64,000 nucleotides of DNA from Comamonadaceae bacterium (GTDB lineage: Bacteria > Pseudomonadota > Gammaproteobacteria > Burkholderiales > Rhodocyclaceae): NCBI GenBank assembly GCA_029255645.1, contig JANLJE010000003.1:45963-109962 (forward strand), in the 5' to 3' direction. Both the position numbers and the translations under genes were made by a program. Shown here one piece after another: positions 33,303 to 42,321 of the stretch (positions are counted from its first letter, which is position 1; each line of letters starts with the position of its first letter). The notes beneath the pieces are model-generated. The model was not told the origin of the DNA, made no database searches, and worked only from the letters and a program-made list of their open reading frames with translations.

Positions 33303-33829
33303 GGCTGGAGATCTTTGCCTTGAAAGGGGCCTTGGAGGGGGCTGTCGGCGGGGTCGGGCTCCGTCAGCAGGGCGTCGGCCCGGCGGGCTTCCTCTCCGGA
33401 AAGCGGTCGGGCGGCCTGCAGCACCCGGTTGCGGCGGCGCAGGTAGAACTGCAGGGCGCCGATGCCCAGCACCAGAAATATCAGGGGACCGCCCCAGAGC
33501 AGCAGCGTCGTCGCCTTGAACGGCGGGCGGTAGAGCACGAAATCGCCGTAACGGGCGACCATGAAGTCGATGATCTGTTGGTCCGACTGGCCCGCCTGGA
33601 TCATGCCCCGGATTTCCCGGCGCAGGTCCTTGGCCAGATCGGCGTTGGAACTGGCAATGGTTTCGTTCTGGCAGACCAGGCAGCGCAGTTCGGCGGAGAT
33701 GGCCTGCAGGCGTTGTTCTGTCACCGGGTCGTCGGACAGGGGGCGGGCCTCTTCGGCCAGGCCCAGCTGGCAGGCCAGGGCCAGGCCGAGGGCGGCAAGG
33801 AAGCGGCTGAAATAAAGACGGGCGCTCAT
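33299..33829 (-). CDS. ccmH: Cytochrome c-type biogenesis protein CcmH
   Basis: LRCLVCQNETIASSNADLAKDLR. Confidence 0.95.
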   Translation of the reverse strand: MSARLYFSRFLAALGLALACQLGLAEEARPLSDDPVTEQRLQAISAELRCLVCQNETIASSNADLAKDLRREIRGMIQAGQSDQQIIDFMVARYGDFVLYRPPFKATTLLLWGGPLIFLVLGIGALQFYLRRRNRVLQAARPLSGEEARRADALLTEPDPADSPLQGPFQGKDLQP

Positions 33830-34416
33830 TGGTTCAGCTCCGCGATCAGGGGCAGGATCTTCTTTTCCAGCACCTCGGGGGTGAGGGGGCCGATCTGCTT
33901 GAAACGGATGATGCCGGCCTTGTCGATCACATAGGTTTCCGGCACCCCGTAAACCCCGTAATCGATCCCCACCCGGCCATCGAGATCAAGCACCGTCAGG
34001 GTGTAGGGGTCGCCATGGTCGTTCAGCCACTGAGTGGCCCGCTCCCGGGCCAGGGCATGTTCCTGCTCCAGGGGCATCTTGCTGCTGTCGAGACTGCCGT
34101 CGCCGCGCACTTCCTTGTAGTTGAGGCCGACAATGGGCGCAACTTGCTGCTTGCCCAGCTGCACCAGGAGCGGGTGTTCCTGGCGGCAGGAGACGCACCA
34201 GGAGGCCCAGACATTGAGCATCCAGACCTTGCCGCGCATCTCTTCTGGAGCGAAGGCCTGGCCTGCGGCGCCCAGCCTGGGCAGTTTGAAGGCCGGAGCG
34301 GGCTTGTCCACCAGCGGCGAGGGCACTTCCCGGGGGTCCAGGTTGAGGCCCACGGCCAGGAGGATCACCAGGGCGGCGAAGGCCACCAGAATCCAGGCAA
34401 ACTTGTTCTTCATCAT
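33826..34416 (-). CDS. ccmG: Thiol:disulfide interchange protein CcmG/DsbE
   Basis: NVWASWCVSCRQEHP; GVPETYVIDKAG. Confidence 0.95.
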   Translation of the reverse strand: MMKNKFAWILVAFAALVILLAVGLNLDPREVPSPLVDKPAPAFKLPRLGAAGQAFAPEEMRGKVWMLNVWASWCVSCRQEHPLLVQLGKQQVAPIVGLNYKEVRGDGSLDSSKMPLEQEHALARERATQWLNDHGDPYTLTVLDLDGRVGIDYGVYGVPETYVIDKAGIIRFKQIGPLTPEVLEKKILPLIAELNQ

Positions 34417-36404
34417 GGCGCTTCTCCTGCGGGGCGGTTGGCCGGGTTTCTGCGCCGGCGGCGCGTGCGGTAACGGCGGTCGAGCATGGCGACCAGCCCG
34501 CCCAGGGCCATGATGCCGCAGCCGGCCCAGATCCAGTCCACGAAGGGTTTGTAATAGACTCGCACCGCCCACTCGGCTTCGGGCTTGTCCCGGTCGATCG
34601 GCTCGCCCAGGGCAACATAGACATCGCGCAGCAGTCCGGCGTCAATGGCGGCCTCGGTCATGGGCATCATGGAAGAGCGGTAATGGCGCTTTTCCGGATG
34701 CAGCCGCTTGTCAAGCCTGCCATCCCGCAGCAATTCCACCTGACCCTGCCAGGCGGTGTAGTTGGGGCCTTCGACCTGCTTTACGCCGAGGAAGCGGAAG
34801 GTGTTGCCGGAGACGGTCACCGTGTCGCCGGGAGCCATCTTCACGTCCTTCTCTTCTTGATAGCCGCCGACCATGGTGATGCCGACCACGAACACGGCGA
34901 CTCCCAGATGGGCCAGGTGCATGCCCCAGAAGTGGCGCGGCTGACGCAGGGCGGCGCTCAGGAAGCTGTCGCTGCCACGGGTGGCCTGCACGCGCTGGAC
35001 AAAATTGATGGCCACGGTGAGTGCCACCCAGGTCGCCAGGAGCAGGCCCAGGCCGACCAGCGGGGTCCAGCTGCCGTACATGAAGGGCAGGGTCACGGCC
35101 ACCACGCCGGCGACGCCCAGGGCCCATTTCAGCAGGCGGGCGATTTCCGGCAGGGAGGCATGCTTCCAGCGGGCAAAGGGGCCGATCCCCATCAGGAACA
35201 CCAGCGGGGCCATGATGGGAACGAACACCGCATTGAAATAAGGCGGGCCGACGGAAATCTTGCCCAGGGCCAGGGCGTCGATCAGCAGCGGGTACAGGGT
35301 GCCCAGCAGCACCGTGCCGGCCGCCACCACCAGCAGCACATTGTTGGTGAGCAGCAGGGATTCCCGGGAAAAGAGGCCGAAGCGGCCGCCCAGGCCCACC
35401 TTGGGGGCGCGCCAGACGAACAGGGCGAGCGACAGGCCGATCACCGTGACCAGGAAGGCCAGGATGAAGATGCCGCGCGTCGGGTCGGTGGCGAAGGCAT
35501 GCACCGAGGTGAGCACCCCGGAGCGGACCAGGAAGGTGCCCAGCAGCGACAAGGAGAAGGCGGAAATGGCGAGCAGCACCGTCCAGTTCTTGAAGCTGCC
35601 GCGCTTTTCCGTCACCGCCAGGGAGTGCAAGAGGGCGGTGCCCACCAGCCAGGGCATGAGGGAGGCGTTTTCCACCGGGTCCCAGAACCACCAGCCACCC
35701 CAGCCCAGTTCGTAATAGGCCCACCAGGAGCCCATGGCGATGCCCAGGGTCAGGAGCACCCAGGCGGCCAGGGTCCAGGGCCGGGACCAGCGCGCCCAGG
35801 CGGCATCGAGCTGGCCGGAGAGCAGGGCGGCGATGGCGAAGGCGTAGGCCACCGAGAAGCCGACGTAGCCCATGTACAGCAGCGGCGGATGAATCACCAG
35901 GCCCGGGTCCTGCAACATCGGGTTCAGGTCCCGGCCTTCGGCCACGCCGGGCAGGACGCGTTCGAAGGGGTTGGAGGTGAGGAGGATGAACAGCAGGAAG
36001 CCGAAGGCCACCAGGCACAGGGTGCCCAGCACCCGGGCCAGCATGGGGGCGGGCAGATTGCGCGAGAATCCGCTCACCAGCAGGGCCCACCAGGTCAGCA
36101 TCAGCATCCACAGCAGCAGCGAACCTTCGTGCCCGCCCCAGACCCCGGCAATGCGGTATTGCAGCGGCAGCAGGGAGTTGGAGTGCTGGGCCACATAGAT
36201 GACCGAGAAATCGTTGGCCACGAAGGCCTGGGTCAGGCAGAGGTAGGCAATCGTCACCAGAAAAGCCATGGCCTGGGCGCCGGGACGGGCCAGGGCAATC
36301 CACGGGCCACGGTTCTGGTGCGCGCCCAGGAGCGTCAGCACGCCGACGGCGAGGGAGACGAGCAGGGCGAGAATGAGGGCGAAATGGCCGAGTTCGGGAA
36401 TCAT
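34413..36404 (-). CDS. ccmF: Haem lyase CcmF
   Basis: WGGHEGSLLLWM; GWGGWWFWDPVENASLMPWL (WWD). Confidence 0.97.
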   Translation of the reverse strand: MIPELGHFALILALLVSLAVGVLTLLGAHQNRGPWIALARPGAQAMAFLVTIAYLCLTQAFVANDFSVIYVAQHSNSLLPLQYRIAGVWGGHEGSLLLWMLMLTWWALLVSGFSRNLPAPMLARVLGTLCLVAFGFLLFILLTSNPFERVLPGVAEGRDLNPMLQDPGLVIHPPLLYMGYVGFSVAYAFAIAALLSGQLDAAWARWSRPWTLAAWVLLTLGIAMGSWWAYYELGWGGWWFWDPVENASLMPWLVGTALLHSLAVTEKRGSFKNWTVLLAISAFSLSLLGTFLVRSGVLTSVHAFATDPTRGIFILAFLVTVIGLSLALFVWRAPKVGLGGRFGLFSRESLLLTNNVLLVVAAGTVLLGTLYPLLIDALALGKISVGPPYFNAVFVPIMAPLVFLMGIGPFARWKHASLPEIARLLKWALGVAGVVAVTLPFMYGSWTPLVGLGLLLATWVALTVAINFVQRVQATRGSDSFLSAALRQPRHFWGMHLAHLGVAVFVVGITMVGGYQEEKDVKMAPGDTVTVSGNTFRFLGVKQVEGPNYTAWQGQVELLRDGRLDKRLHPEKRHYRSSMMPMTEAAIDAGLLRDVYVALGEPIDRDKPEAEWAVRVYYKPFVDWIWAGCGIMALGGLVAMLDRRYRTRRRRRNPANRPAGEAP

Positions 36405-36416
36405 GAGGGCTTCCGG

Positions 36417-36950
36417 TTACTTGCCGTAGGGGGCGGGGGCGGGGACGGTGGTCGGGGCCGGGGCCGGGCGGCCGGCCGCCGGGGCGGCGGGGATCACCGT
36501 CCGGGCGTCTGGCTGGCCGCTACCGGCGCGGTGGGCCTTTTCCAGGGCGGCGGCCGCTTCGGGCGGCATGTAGTTTTCATCGTGTTTGGCCAGCACTTCG
36601 CTGGCGGTGAAGATGCCATCCGCGCCCAGCTTGCCCTGGGCGACGACGCCCTTGCCCTCCTGGAACAGGTCGGGGAGGATGCCCTTGTAGCGGACCGGGA
36701 TGTCATGGACCGTGTCGGTGACCACGAAGGTCAGGGTCACTCCGTCCGGCTGGCGGACGAGGGAGCCCTTTTGCACCAGGCCGCCGATGCGGAACGTCCG
36801 GTTGTGGGGCGCCTTGCCTTCCATGACCTCGGTGGGCGAGTAGAAGAACGACAGGTTGTCGTCCAGGGCCTTGAGCACGAAGACGGCGATCAGCGCGAGG
36901 GCGGCGAGGGCGGCGAGGATCAGGGTGATACGCTTGTGGCGGGCTTTCAT
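36417..36950 (-). CDS. ccmE: Cytochrome c maturation protein CcmE
   Basis: [16 protein letters not shown] haem-chaperone motif. Confidence 0.96.
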   Translation of the reverse strand: MKARHKRITLILAALAALALIAVFVLKALDDNLSFFYSPTEVMEGKAPHNRTFRIGGLVQKGSLVRQPDGVTLTFVVTDTVHDIPVRYKGILPDLFQEGKGVVAQGKLGADGIFTASEVLAKHDENYMPPEAAAALEKAHRAGSGQPDARTVIPAAPAAGRPAPAPTTVPAPAPYGK

Positions 36951-37135
36951 GGGGCTTGCTCCAGCCTGGCTTCGGCGCGCAACTGCCGGGCCAGCCGTTC
37001 GCGGACGGCGCGGTGCCGGCGGATCACCAGCCAGGGTTCGAGGATCATGGCGAGGGCGGTGACGCCGAAGGCGCCCCAGACATAGAGGCCGTGGCCGCCC
37101 ATGGCGATGAAGTCGGAAAAGCTGTTCCAGTGCAT
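36947..37135 (-). CDS. ccmD: Haem exporter protein CcmD
   Basis: Short single-TM protein between ccmE and ccm[12 protein letters not shown]. Confidence 0.88.
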   Translation of the reverse strand: MHWNSFSDFIAMGGHGLYVWGAFGVTALAMILEPWLVIRRHRAVRERLARQLRAEARLEQAP

Positions 37136-37228
37136 AGTGTTGTTGCCGTTCTCGGTTCGTATCCCTCCAGCCGGGGCTGGGCGATTATCCTGGCTGGCGG
37201 CCGGATACTGTGTAACAAAGCGTGATGG

Positions 37229-37972
37229 CTAGGAGCGGTCCAGCAGCAGTTCCCGCACCCAGTCCGTGTGCCGCTCCCGCTCCAGGATGATGGTGCGCAC
37301 TCGCATCAAGGCCACGGCGACGGCATACATCCACATGGCGAAGGCAGAGAACAACATGCCCCAGAGCATGATCGAAGCCATGGCCGGCGCCCGGGTGAGG
37401 GAGACGGAAGCGCCTTGGTGCAGGGTGTTCCACCACTTCACCGAGAAATAGATGATGGGGATGTTCACCACCCCCACCAGCGCCAGGATCGCCCCGGCCT
37501 TGTCGGAGCGGCGGCTATCGTCGATGGCCCGGGTCAGGGCGATGAAGCCGATGTAGAGGAACAGCAGGATCAGTTCCGAGGTGAGCCGGGCATCCCACAC
37601 CCACCAGGTGCCCCACATCGGCTTGCCCCACAGGGCCCCGGTCCACAGCGAAATGAAGGCAAACAGGGCGCCGGTGGGGGCGAGCGCCTGGGCCATCATG
37701 CCCGACAGGCGGGTATTGAAGGCCAGTCCCATCCCGGCCCAGAAGGCCATCACCAGGTAGATGAACATCGACATCCAGGAGGCGCCCACATGGATGAAGA
37801 TGATGCGGTAGCCCTCGCCCTGCTGAAAATCGGTGGGCGCGACAAAGAAGCTGATCCACAGGCCCGCCAGGGCAAACCCGGCGAACAGGGCCCAGAACCA
37901 GGGAATCAGCTTGCCCGCCAGGGGGTAGAAGGTGGAAGGGGCGGAAAATTTGAACCAGTGAATCATGCGCAT
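37229..37972 (-). CDS. ccmC: Haem exporter CcmC
   Basis: WGKPMWGTWWVWDARLTSELILLFLY. Confidence 0.96.
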   Translation of the reverse strand: MRMIHWFKFSAPSTFYPLAGKLIPWFWALFAGFALAGLWISFFVAPTDFQQGEGYRIIFIHVGASWMSMFIYLVMAFWAGMGLAFNTRLSGMMAQALAPTGALFAFISLWTGALWGKPMWGTWWVWDARLTSELILLFLYIGFIALTRAIDDSRRSDKAGAILALVGVVNIPIIYFSVKWWNTLHQGASVSLTRAPAMASIMLWGMLFSAFAMWMYAVAVALMRVRTIILERERHTDWVRELLLDRS

Positions 37973-37979
37973 CGGGATT

Positions 37980-38648
37980 TTATTCCAGGGCGATCTTCAG
38001 GGCGGCGGCAGCGGCCCAGGGAGCAAAGGCCAGGCCGCCCACGGTGAGGGCGGCCAGGAGCGAGAGATGGGCGCCGGGCCCCAGGCCGCTGACGCTGGCA
38101 TCGACGGCCCCGGCACCAAAAATCAGTACCGGAATATACAGGGGCAACACCAGCAGGGAAAGCAGCACCCCGCCGCCGCGCAAGCCCAGGGTCAGCCCGG
38201 CACCGATGGCGCCGATGCCCGAGAGCGCCGGAGTGCCGAGCAGGATGGAGCCGGCCAGCACCCACAGGGCGTCGGTAGGCAGATCGAATTGCAGGCCCAG
38301 CACCGGGGCGAGCAGGGCCAGGGGCAGGCCGGAGACCAGCCAGTGCGCGATCACCTTGCCCAGCACCATGAGCCCGAGCGGATTGGGTGACAGGGCCAGT
38401 TGTTCCAGGGTGCCATCGCGGTAGTCGTCGGCAAACAGGCGGGGTAGGGACAGCTGGGTTGCCAGCAGGGCCCCGACCCAGAGCACACCCGGCGCCAGTT
38501 GGCGCAGCAGGTCCACCTCCGGCCCGACGCCGAGCGGGAACAGACTGGCGACGATGATGAAGAAGAACAGCACCGAGGCCAGGTCAGCGGGCCGGCGCAG
38601 CGCCAGGCGCAGGTCGCGGGCAATGGTGTGGGAGACGATGCGGAACAT
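37980..38648 (-). CDS. ccmB: Haem exporter CcmB
   Basis: Position and FADDYRDGTLEQLALSP. Confidence 0.95.
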   Translation of the reverse strand: MFRIVSHTIARDLRLALRRPADLASVLFFFIIVASLFPLGVGPEVDLLRQLAPGVLWVGALLATQLSLPRLFADDYRDGTLEQLALSPNPLGLMVLGKVIAHWLVSGLPLALLAPVLGLQFDLPTDALWVLAGSILLGTPALSGIGAIGAGLTLGLRGGGVLLSLLVLPLYIPVLIFGAGAVDASVSGLGPGAHLSLLAALTVGGLAFAPWAAAAALKIALE

Positions 38649-38651
38649 GGC

Positions 38652-39269
38652 TCAGGCTCCCAAACGCAGAACGCGTACGGCGCCAGCAGGAATTTCCACC
38701 GGCTGGTGCGTGGTCATCACGGCCAGCCCCCCGCGCTGCAGGTGAGCGCCGATGATGCCCACCAGCCAGTCCACCGCATGCACGTCCAGGGCCACGAAAG
38801 GCTCATCGAGAATCCACAGGGGGCGGCGCTCCTGCACCAGCCGGGCCAGGGCGACCCGGCGTTTCTGGCCTTGCGAGAGGTAGCGGCAGATCAGATCTTC
38901 CCGGCCCGAGAGACCCACCTGCGCCAGGGCATCCAGGGCATCGTCCGCGGCCAGGTCTTCCCCGGCCAGCCGGGCCGAAGCCAGCAGGTTTTCCAGCGGG
39001 CTGAGCTCTTCCTTGATGGCATTGAGGTGGCCCAGGTAACAGAGATCGGCGCGAAAATCGTCGGCCAGCTTGCGGATGGATGCCCCTTTCCAGCGGACTT
39101 CACCGGATTCAGGCGGGGAAAGGCCGCACAACATGCGCAGCAGGCTGGTCTTGCCGGCCCCGTTTTTGCCCTGCAGGAACAGCAGTTCGCCTTCTGCCAG
39201 GCCAAAACTCACGCCGTGAAACAGGCGCCGCGCACCGCGGATACATTCCAGGTTGTCGGCTTCCAGCAT
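38652..39269 (-). CDS. ccmA: Haem exporter ATPase CcmA
   Basis: GKNGAGKTSLLRML; LSQGQKRRVALARL. Confidence 0.95.
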   Translation of the reverse strand: MLEADNLECIRGARRLFHGVSFGLAEGELLFLQGKNGAGKTSLLRMLCGLSPPESGEVRWKGASIRKLADDFRADLCYLGHLNAIKEELSPLENLLASARLAGEDLAADDALDALAQVGLSGREDLICRYLSQGQKRRVALARLVQERRPLWILDEPFVALDVHAVDWLVGIIGAHLQRGGLAVMTTHQPVEIPAGAVRVLRLGA

Positions 39270-39455
39270 GGGTTTGAGGGCTTTCTGAGCGCAAGGCGAA
39301 AGAGCGGAGGCAGAAGTGTAGCGGCTCTTTGATGGGAAGCAAAACCGGAGCAGAGGATGCGGAGCGGCTTTGATGCGGGGGATTGGCGCCCTGGCCGCTG
39401 CCCATGCTCAGGCGGCTATGCGCTGCGGCCGCTTGCCATCTGCCCAGCTGCCCAG

Positions 39456-40724
39456 CTAAGCGGTTTCCTTCATGAAGTAACGTTCGAGGGCGAGCAGCAG
39501 GATTGCCCGCAGCCGGGTTTCGTCGGCTTGGCCGTAAGTTTCATGCAAACGGGTGGCGAGTGGCAGGAAACGGTCGAGCAGGTGGGGGTCGAAATGGGTG
39601 CCCCGGTCGCGTCGCATGATGTCCGTGGCTTCTGCCGGGGTCATCGGGCCTTTGTAGGGGCGGCGGGAGGTGAGTGCATCGAATACATCCACCACGGCAA
39701 AAATGCGGGCGTTGAGCGGAATGGCTTCCCCGGCCAGCCCTTCCATGTAGCCGCTGCCATCGTATTTTTCGTGATGGTAGGCCACGACTTCGCGGGCCTG
39801 CAGGAGCCAGGCCGACTGGCGCAGGATGTCTCCGCCCAGGGTGACGTGGGTTTTCATGACGGCGAATTCTTCCGGAGTCAGCCGGCCGGGTTTGAGCAGG
39901 ATGTTGTCGGAGATGCCGATCTTGCCGACATCGTGCAGGAAAGCCCCGGCAATCAGGTTGCGCATCTGGCTGGCGGCAATGCCGACCGCCTCCCCCAGGG
40001 CCACGGCGTAGAGCGTCACCCGGTAGTTGTGGATATTGGTGTCGGAGTCGCGCTGGGCGATGGCGCTGCCCAGCACTTCGAGCATTTCCAGGTTGCCGCG
40101 CAGGATCGAGCGGCTGCGGGCCAGGAGTTCGCGATGCAGGGCCAGCACCACCGGGTAGACCGTCAGGGCGGTCAAGACAATGGCCAGCACTACCATCGCC
40201 ACGGTGCGCATTACGTCTTCCTGGATCTGGGTCATGGTTTCCTGGTCAGGCAGATACACCCCCTCCAGGTAGCCCACGGGCGCTCCCCCCGGTCGGGCGA
40301 TGGGGACGGCCACCACCAGCGCGAATTCACCCTGGATCAGGTGTTTCATGTAGCGCGGTTGTGTCGTCAGTTCCACGTGTCCGCCCCGTTTCAGTTCCTC
40401 TTCCAGATATTTCAGTTCGGGTGGCACATACTCGATCAGGCGGGTTTTGTTGTGGTCATAGAGTTCGACGATGCCGAAGTGGTCGGTGGCTATCTGTTCG
40501 ACCAGGTGCTCCAGGTCAGCCGCCGCGAGCTTGCCCTGGGCATGGGCTTCGAGCGTGGCCGGCGGGATGCGGTGCGCCGCCATCACCGCCATGGCCAGCA
40601 CCTTCTCGTCGATCCGTTCGGATTCGGTGTACCAGGTGATGAGGCCGACCAGTGCTGCGGTCACGCTGCTGACCAGCAGCAGGCGGCGGCGCAGGGTCTG
40701 GAGGGGGTTGTCGGACTGGGTCAT
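39456..40724 (-). CDS. HD-GYP-type phosphohydrolase with N-terminal membrane sensor region (GYM variant)
   Basis: FLHDVGKIGISDNILLKPGRL; AYHHEKYDGSGYMEGLAGEAIPLNARI. Confidence 0.9.
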   Translation of the reverse strand: MTQSDNPLQTLRRRLLLVSSVTAALVGLITWYTESERIDEKVLAMAVMAAHRIPPATLEAHAQGKLAAADLEHLVEQIATDHFGIVELYDHNKTRLIEYVPPELKYLEEELKRGGHVELTTQPRYMKHLIQGEFALVVAVPIARPGGAPVGYLEGVYLPDQETMTQIQEDVMRTVAMVVLAIVLTALTVYPVVLALHRELLARSRSILRGNLEMLEVLGSAIAQRDSDTNIHNYRVTLYAVALGEAVGIAASQMRNLIAGAFLHDVGKIGISDNILLKPGRLTPEEFAVMKTHVTLGGDILRQSAWLLQAREVVAYHHEKYDGSGYMEGLAGEAIPLNARIFAVVDVFDALTSRRPYKGPMTPAEATDIMRRDRGTHFDPHLLDRFLPLATRLHETYGQADETRLRAILLLALERYFMKETA

Positions 40725-41995
40725 GGCGGATCTTGGGCTAAATGACGGTCGTGGCTGAAACTCCAGAGTTTATGACTGTCGATCTGCAGCCGGTAGTTTT
40801 TTTCCAGTGCGTCGAGCTGGGCCAGCCGGGCATCCAGTTCGGCGGCGAAGGCGAGGCGGCGGGCGGCCAGCATTTCCGCCAGGCTGCCTTCGCCCAGTTC
40901 GTAGGCCCTGGCCTGCAACTGGGCGGCCTTGCTCATGCGGGCGGCGGCATCCTGGCTGGAGCGCCAGGCGGCGTAAGCGCCCCGGGCCTGTTGCCAGGCG
41001 GCCCGGGCGCTGGCCCGGGTTTCCCGCAGCGCCTGGGCTTCCTGTTCGCTGGCGATGCTGGCTTCGGCCCGGCGGCGGTCGGCTTCGGCCTGGCGGGCGC
41101 TCCCCCCGATGGGAATGGTGAGGGAAAGGCCGAGGAGCCGCTCTTCACCATCCTTTTCCCGGGTCAGCCGGACCCCGACGGTGGGGTCGGCCAGCCGCTC
41201 CCGGTCGGTGCGCTGGGCCTGCAGCTGGCTGCGTGAGGATTCCAGCCGCGCCAGGCGCAGGCCCGGCTCATGGGTCAGAAGCTCCTGTTCCCATTGTTCC
41301 AGGTTGCCCTCGATGGCCTGGGGCGGGCTCAGGGTCAGCTGGGTGGGCAGGGGCAGACCGGGAAAGCGTTGTTGCAGCTGCTCCCGGGTCGCGTGCAGTT
41401 CCGCCTCGCGGGTTTGCTGTTCGGCTTCCATCTGGGCGAGGGCGGCTTCGATCTGCAGTGTTTCCAGTTCGGAGGCATCGCCGAGTTCCCGGCGCCGCTG
41501 GATGGCGCGGGTTTCCTTGGCCAGCGTCGTCCGGGCGGCTTCGATCTGGGTCAGCCGTTGCTGGGCCCGCAGCCAGGCAAACCAGGTCTCCAGCAATAGC
41601 CGGGCGCCGTTGTGCAGGCGTTCTTCGGCGGCGGCTTCGGCGATGGCGCGCTGCTCCTGGCCCAGGCGCGTATCCAGGGCGGCCTTGCCGGGGAGGCGCC
41701 AGGCCCGCTCCACTCCGACGGCCCAATCCTGGGTGTGGCGGTCCGGCCCGCTCATGGCATCGCGGCTACGGCGCTGCTGGCCTTCGAGGGTCACGGCCCA
41801 TTCATGGGGGCCGGCTTCGAGCTGGCGTTGCCAGGCTTCGCCCCGGGCAATTTCACCCTGGCCAGCCCGGACCGAGGGCAATTCGAGCAGGGCCTGCCGC
41901 ACCGCGGCTTCGGGGGGCAGGGCCGAGTCGGCGTGGGCCGAAAGGGGGCTCAGGGCGGCGAGCAGCAGGGCGAAGCGGTGCAAGGAGGACTTCAT
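40721..41995 (-). CDS. TolC/CzcC-family outer membrane efflux protein
   Basis: Signal peptide, long coiled-coil TolC-like sequence; RND operon context. Confidence 0.88.
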   Translation of the reverse strand: MKSSLHRFALLLAALSPLSAHADSALPPEAAVRQALLELPSVRAGQGEIARGEAWQRQLEAGPHEWAVTLEGQQRRSRDAMSGPDRHTQDWAVGVERAWRLPGKAALDTRLGQEQRAIAEAAAEERLHNGARLLLETWFAWLRAQQRLTQIEAARTTLAKETRAIQRRRELGDASELETLQIEAALAQMEAEQQTREAELHATREQLQQRFPGLPLPTQLTLSPPQAIEGNLEQWEQELLTHEPGLRLARLESSRSQLQAQRTDRERLADPTVGVRLTREKDGEERLLGLSLTIPIGGSARQAEADRRRAEASIASEQEAQALRETRASARAAWQQARGAYAAWRSSQDAAARMSKAAQLQARAYELGEGSLAEMLAARRLAFAAELDARLAQLDALEKNYRLQIDSHKLWSFSHDRHLAQDPP

Positions 41996-42321
41996 GCCAG
42001 CTTTCCGTGAGCCAGGACCGGCGTCAGCCAGTAGTAGAGGTTGGCGCCGGCGAAGGCGTCGCGCAGCAGGGCCAGAATGGCATCGGCCTTGCTCTGGCTG
42101 CTGCAGACGGTATCGAGCCGTTTGCGTTGCACATGGCCGCAGACCAGTTCGGCGGCTTCCACCAGCTGGACCGAGCTGCCGTGGCCTTGCGCTTCGGTCA
42201 AGGAAAAGCCGGAGGTCAGGTCCGGGTGGGCCAGCAGGGCATCGGCAACCGCTTCTTCGAGCTCATGGGGCACGATCAGGGTGAGCAGCATGGCGGATTC
42301 CGGCAGGGGGGATTCAGGCAT
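41992..42321 (-). CDS. DUF3240 family protein
   Basis: Small PII-like sequence within a heavy-metal RND operon. Confidence 0.75.
   Translation of the reverse strand: MPESPLPESAMLLTLIVPHELEEAVADALLAHPDLTSGFSLTEAQGHGSSVQLVEAAELVCGHVQRKRLDTVCSSQSKADAILALLRDAFAGANLYYWLTPVLAHGKLA

Noticed and set aside
34683-37085. 800-aa plus-strand ORF opposite ccmF/ccmE
   Set aside because: Antisense shadow; the ccm genes are unambiguous.
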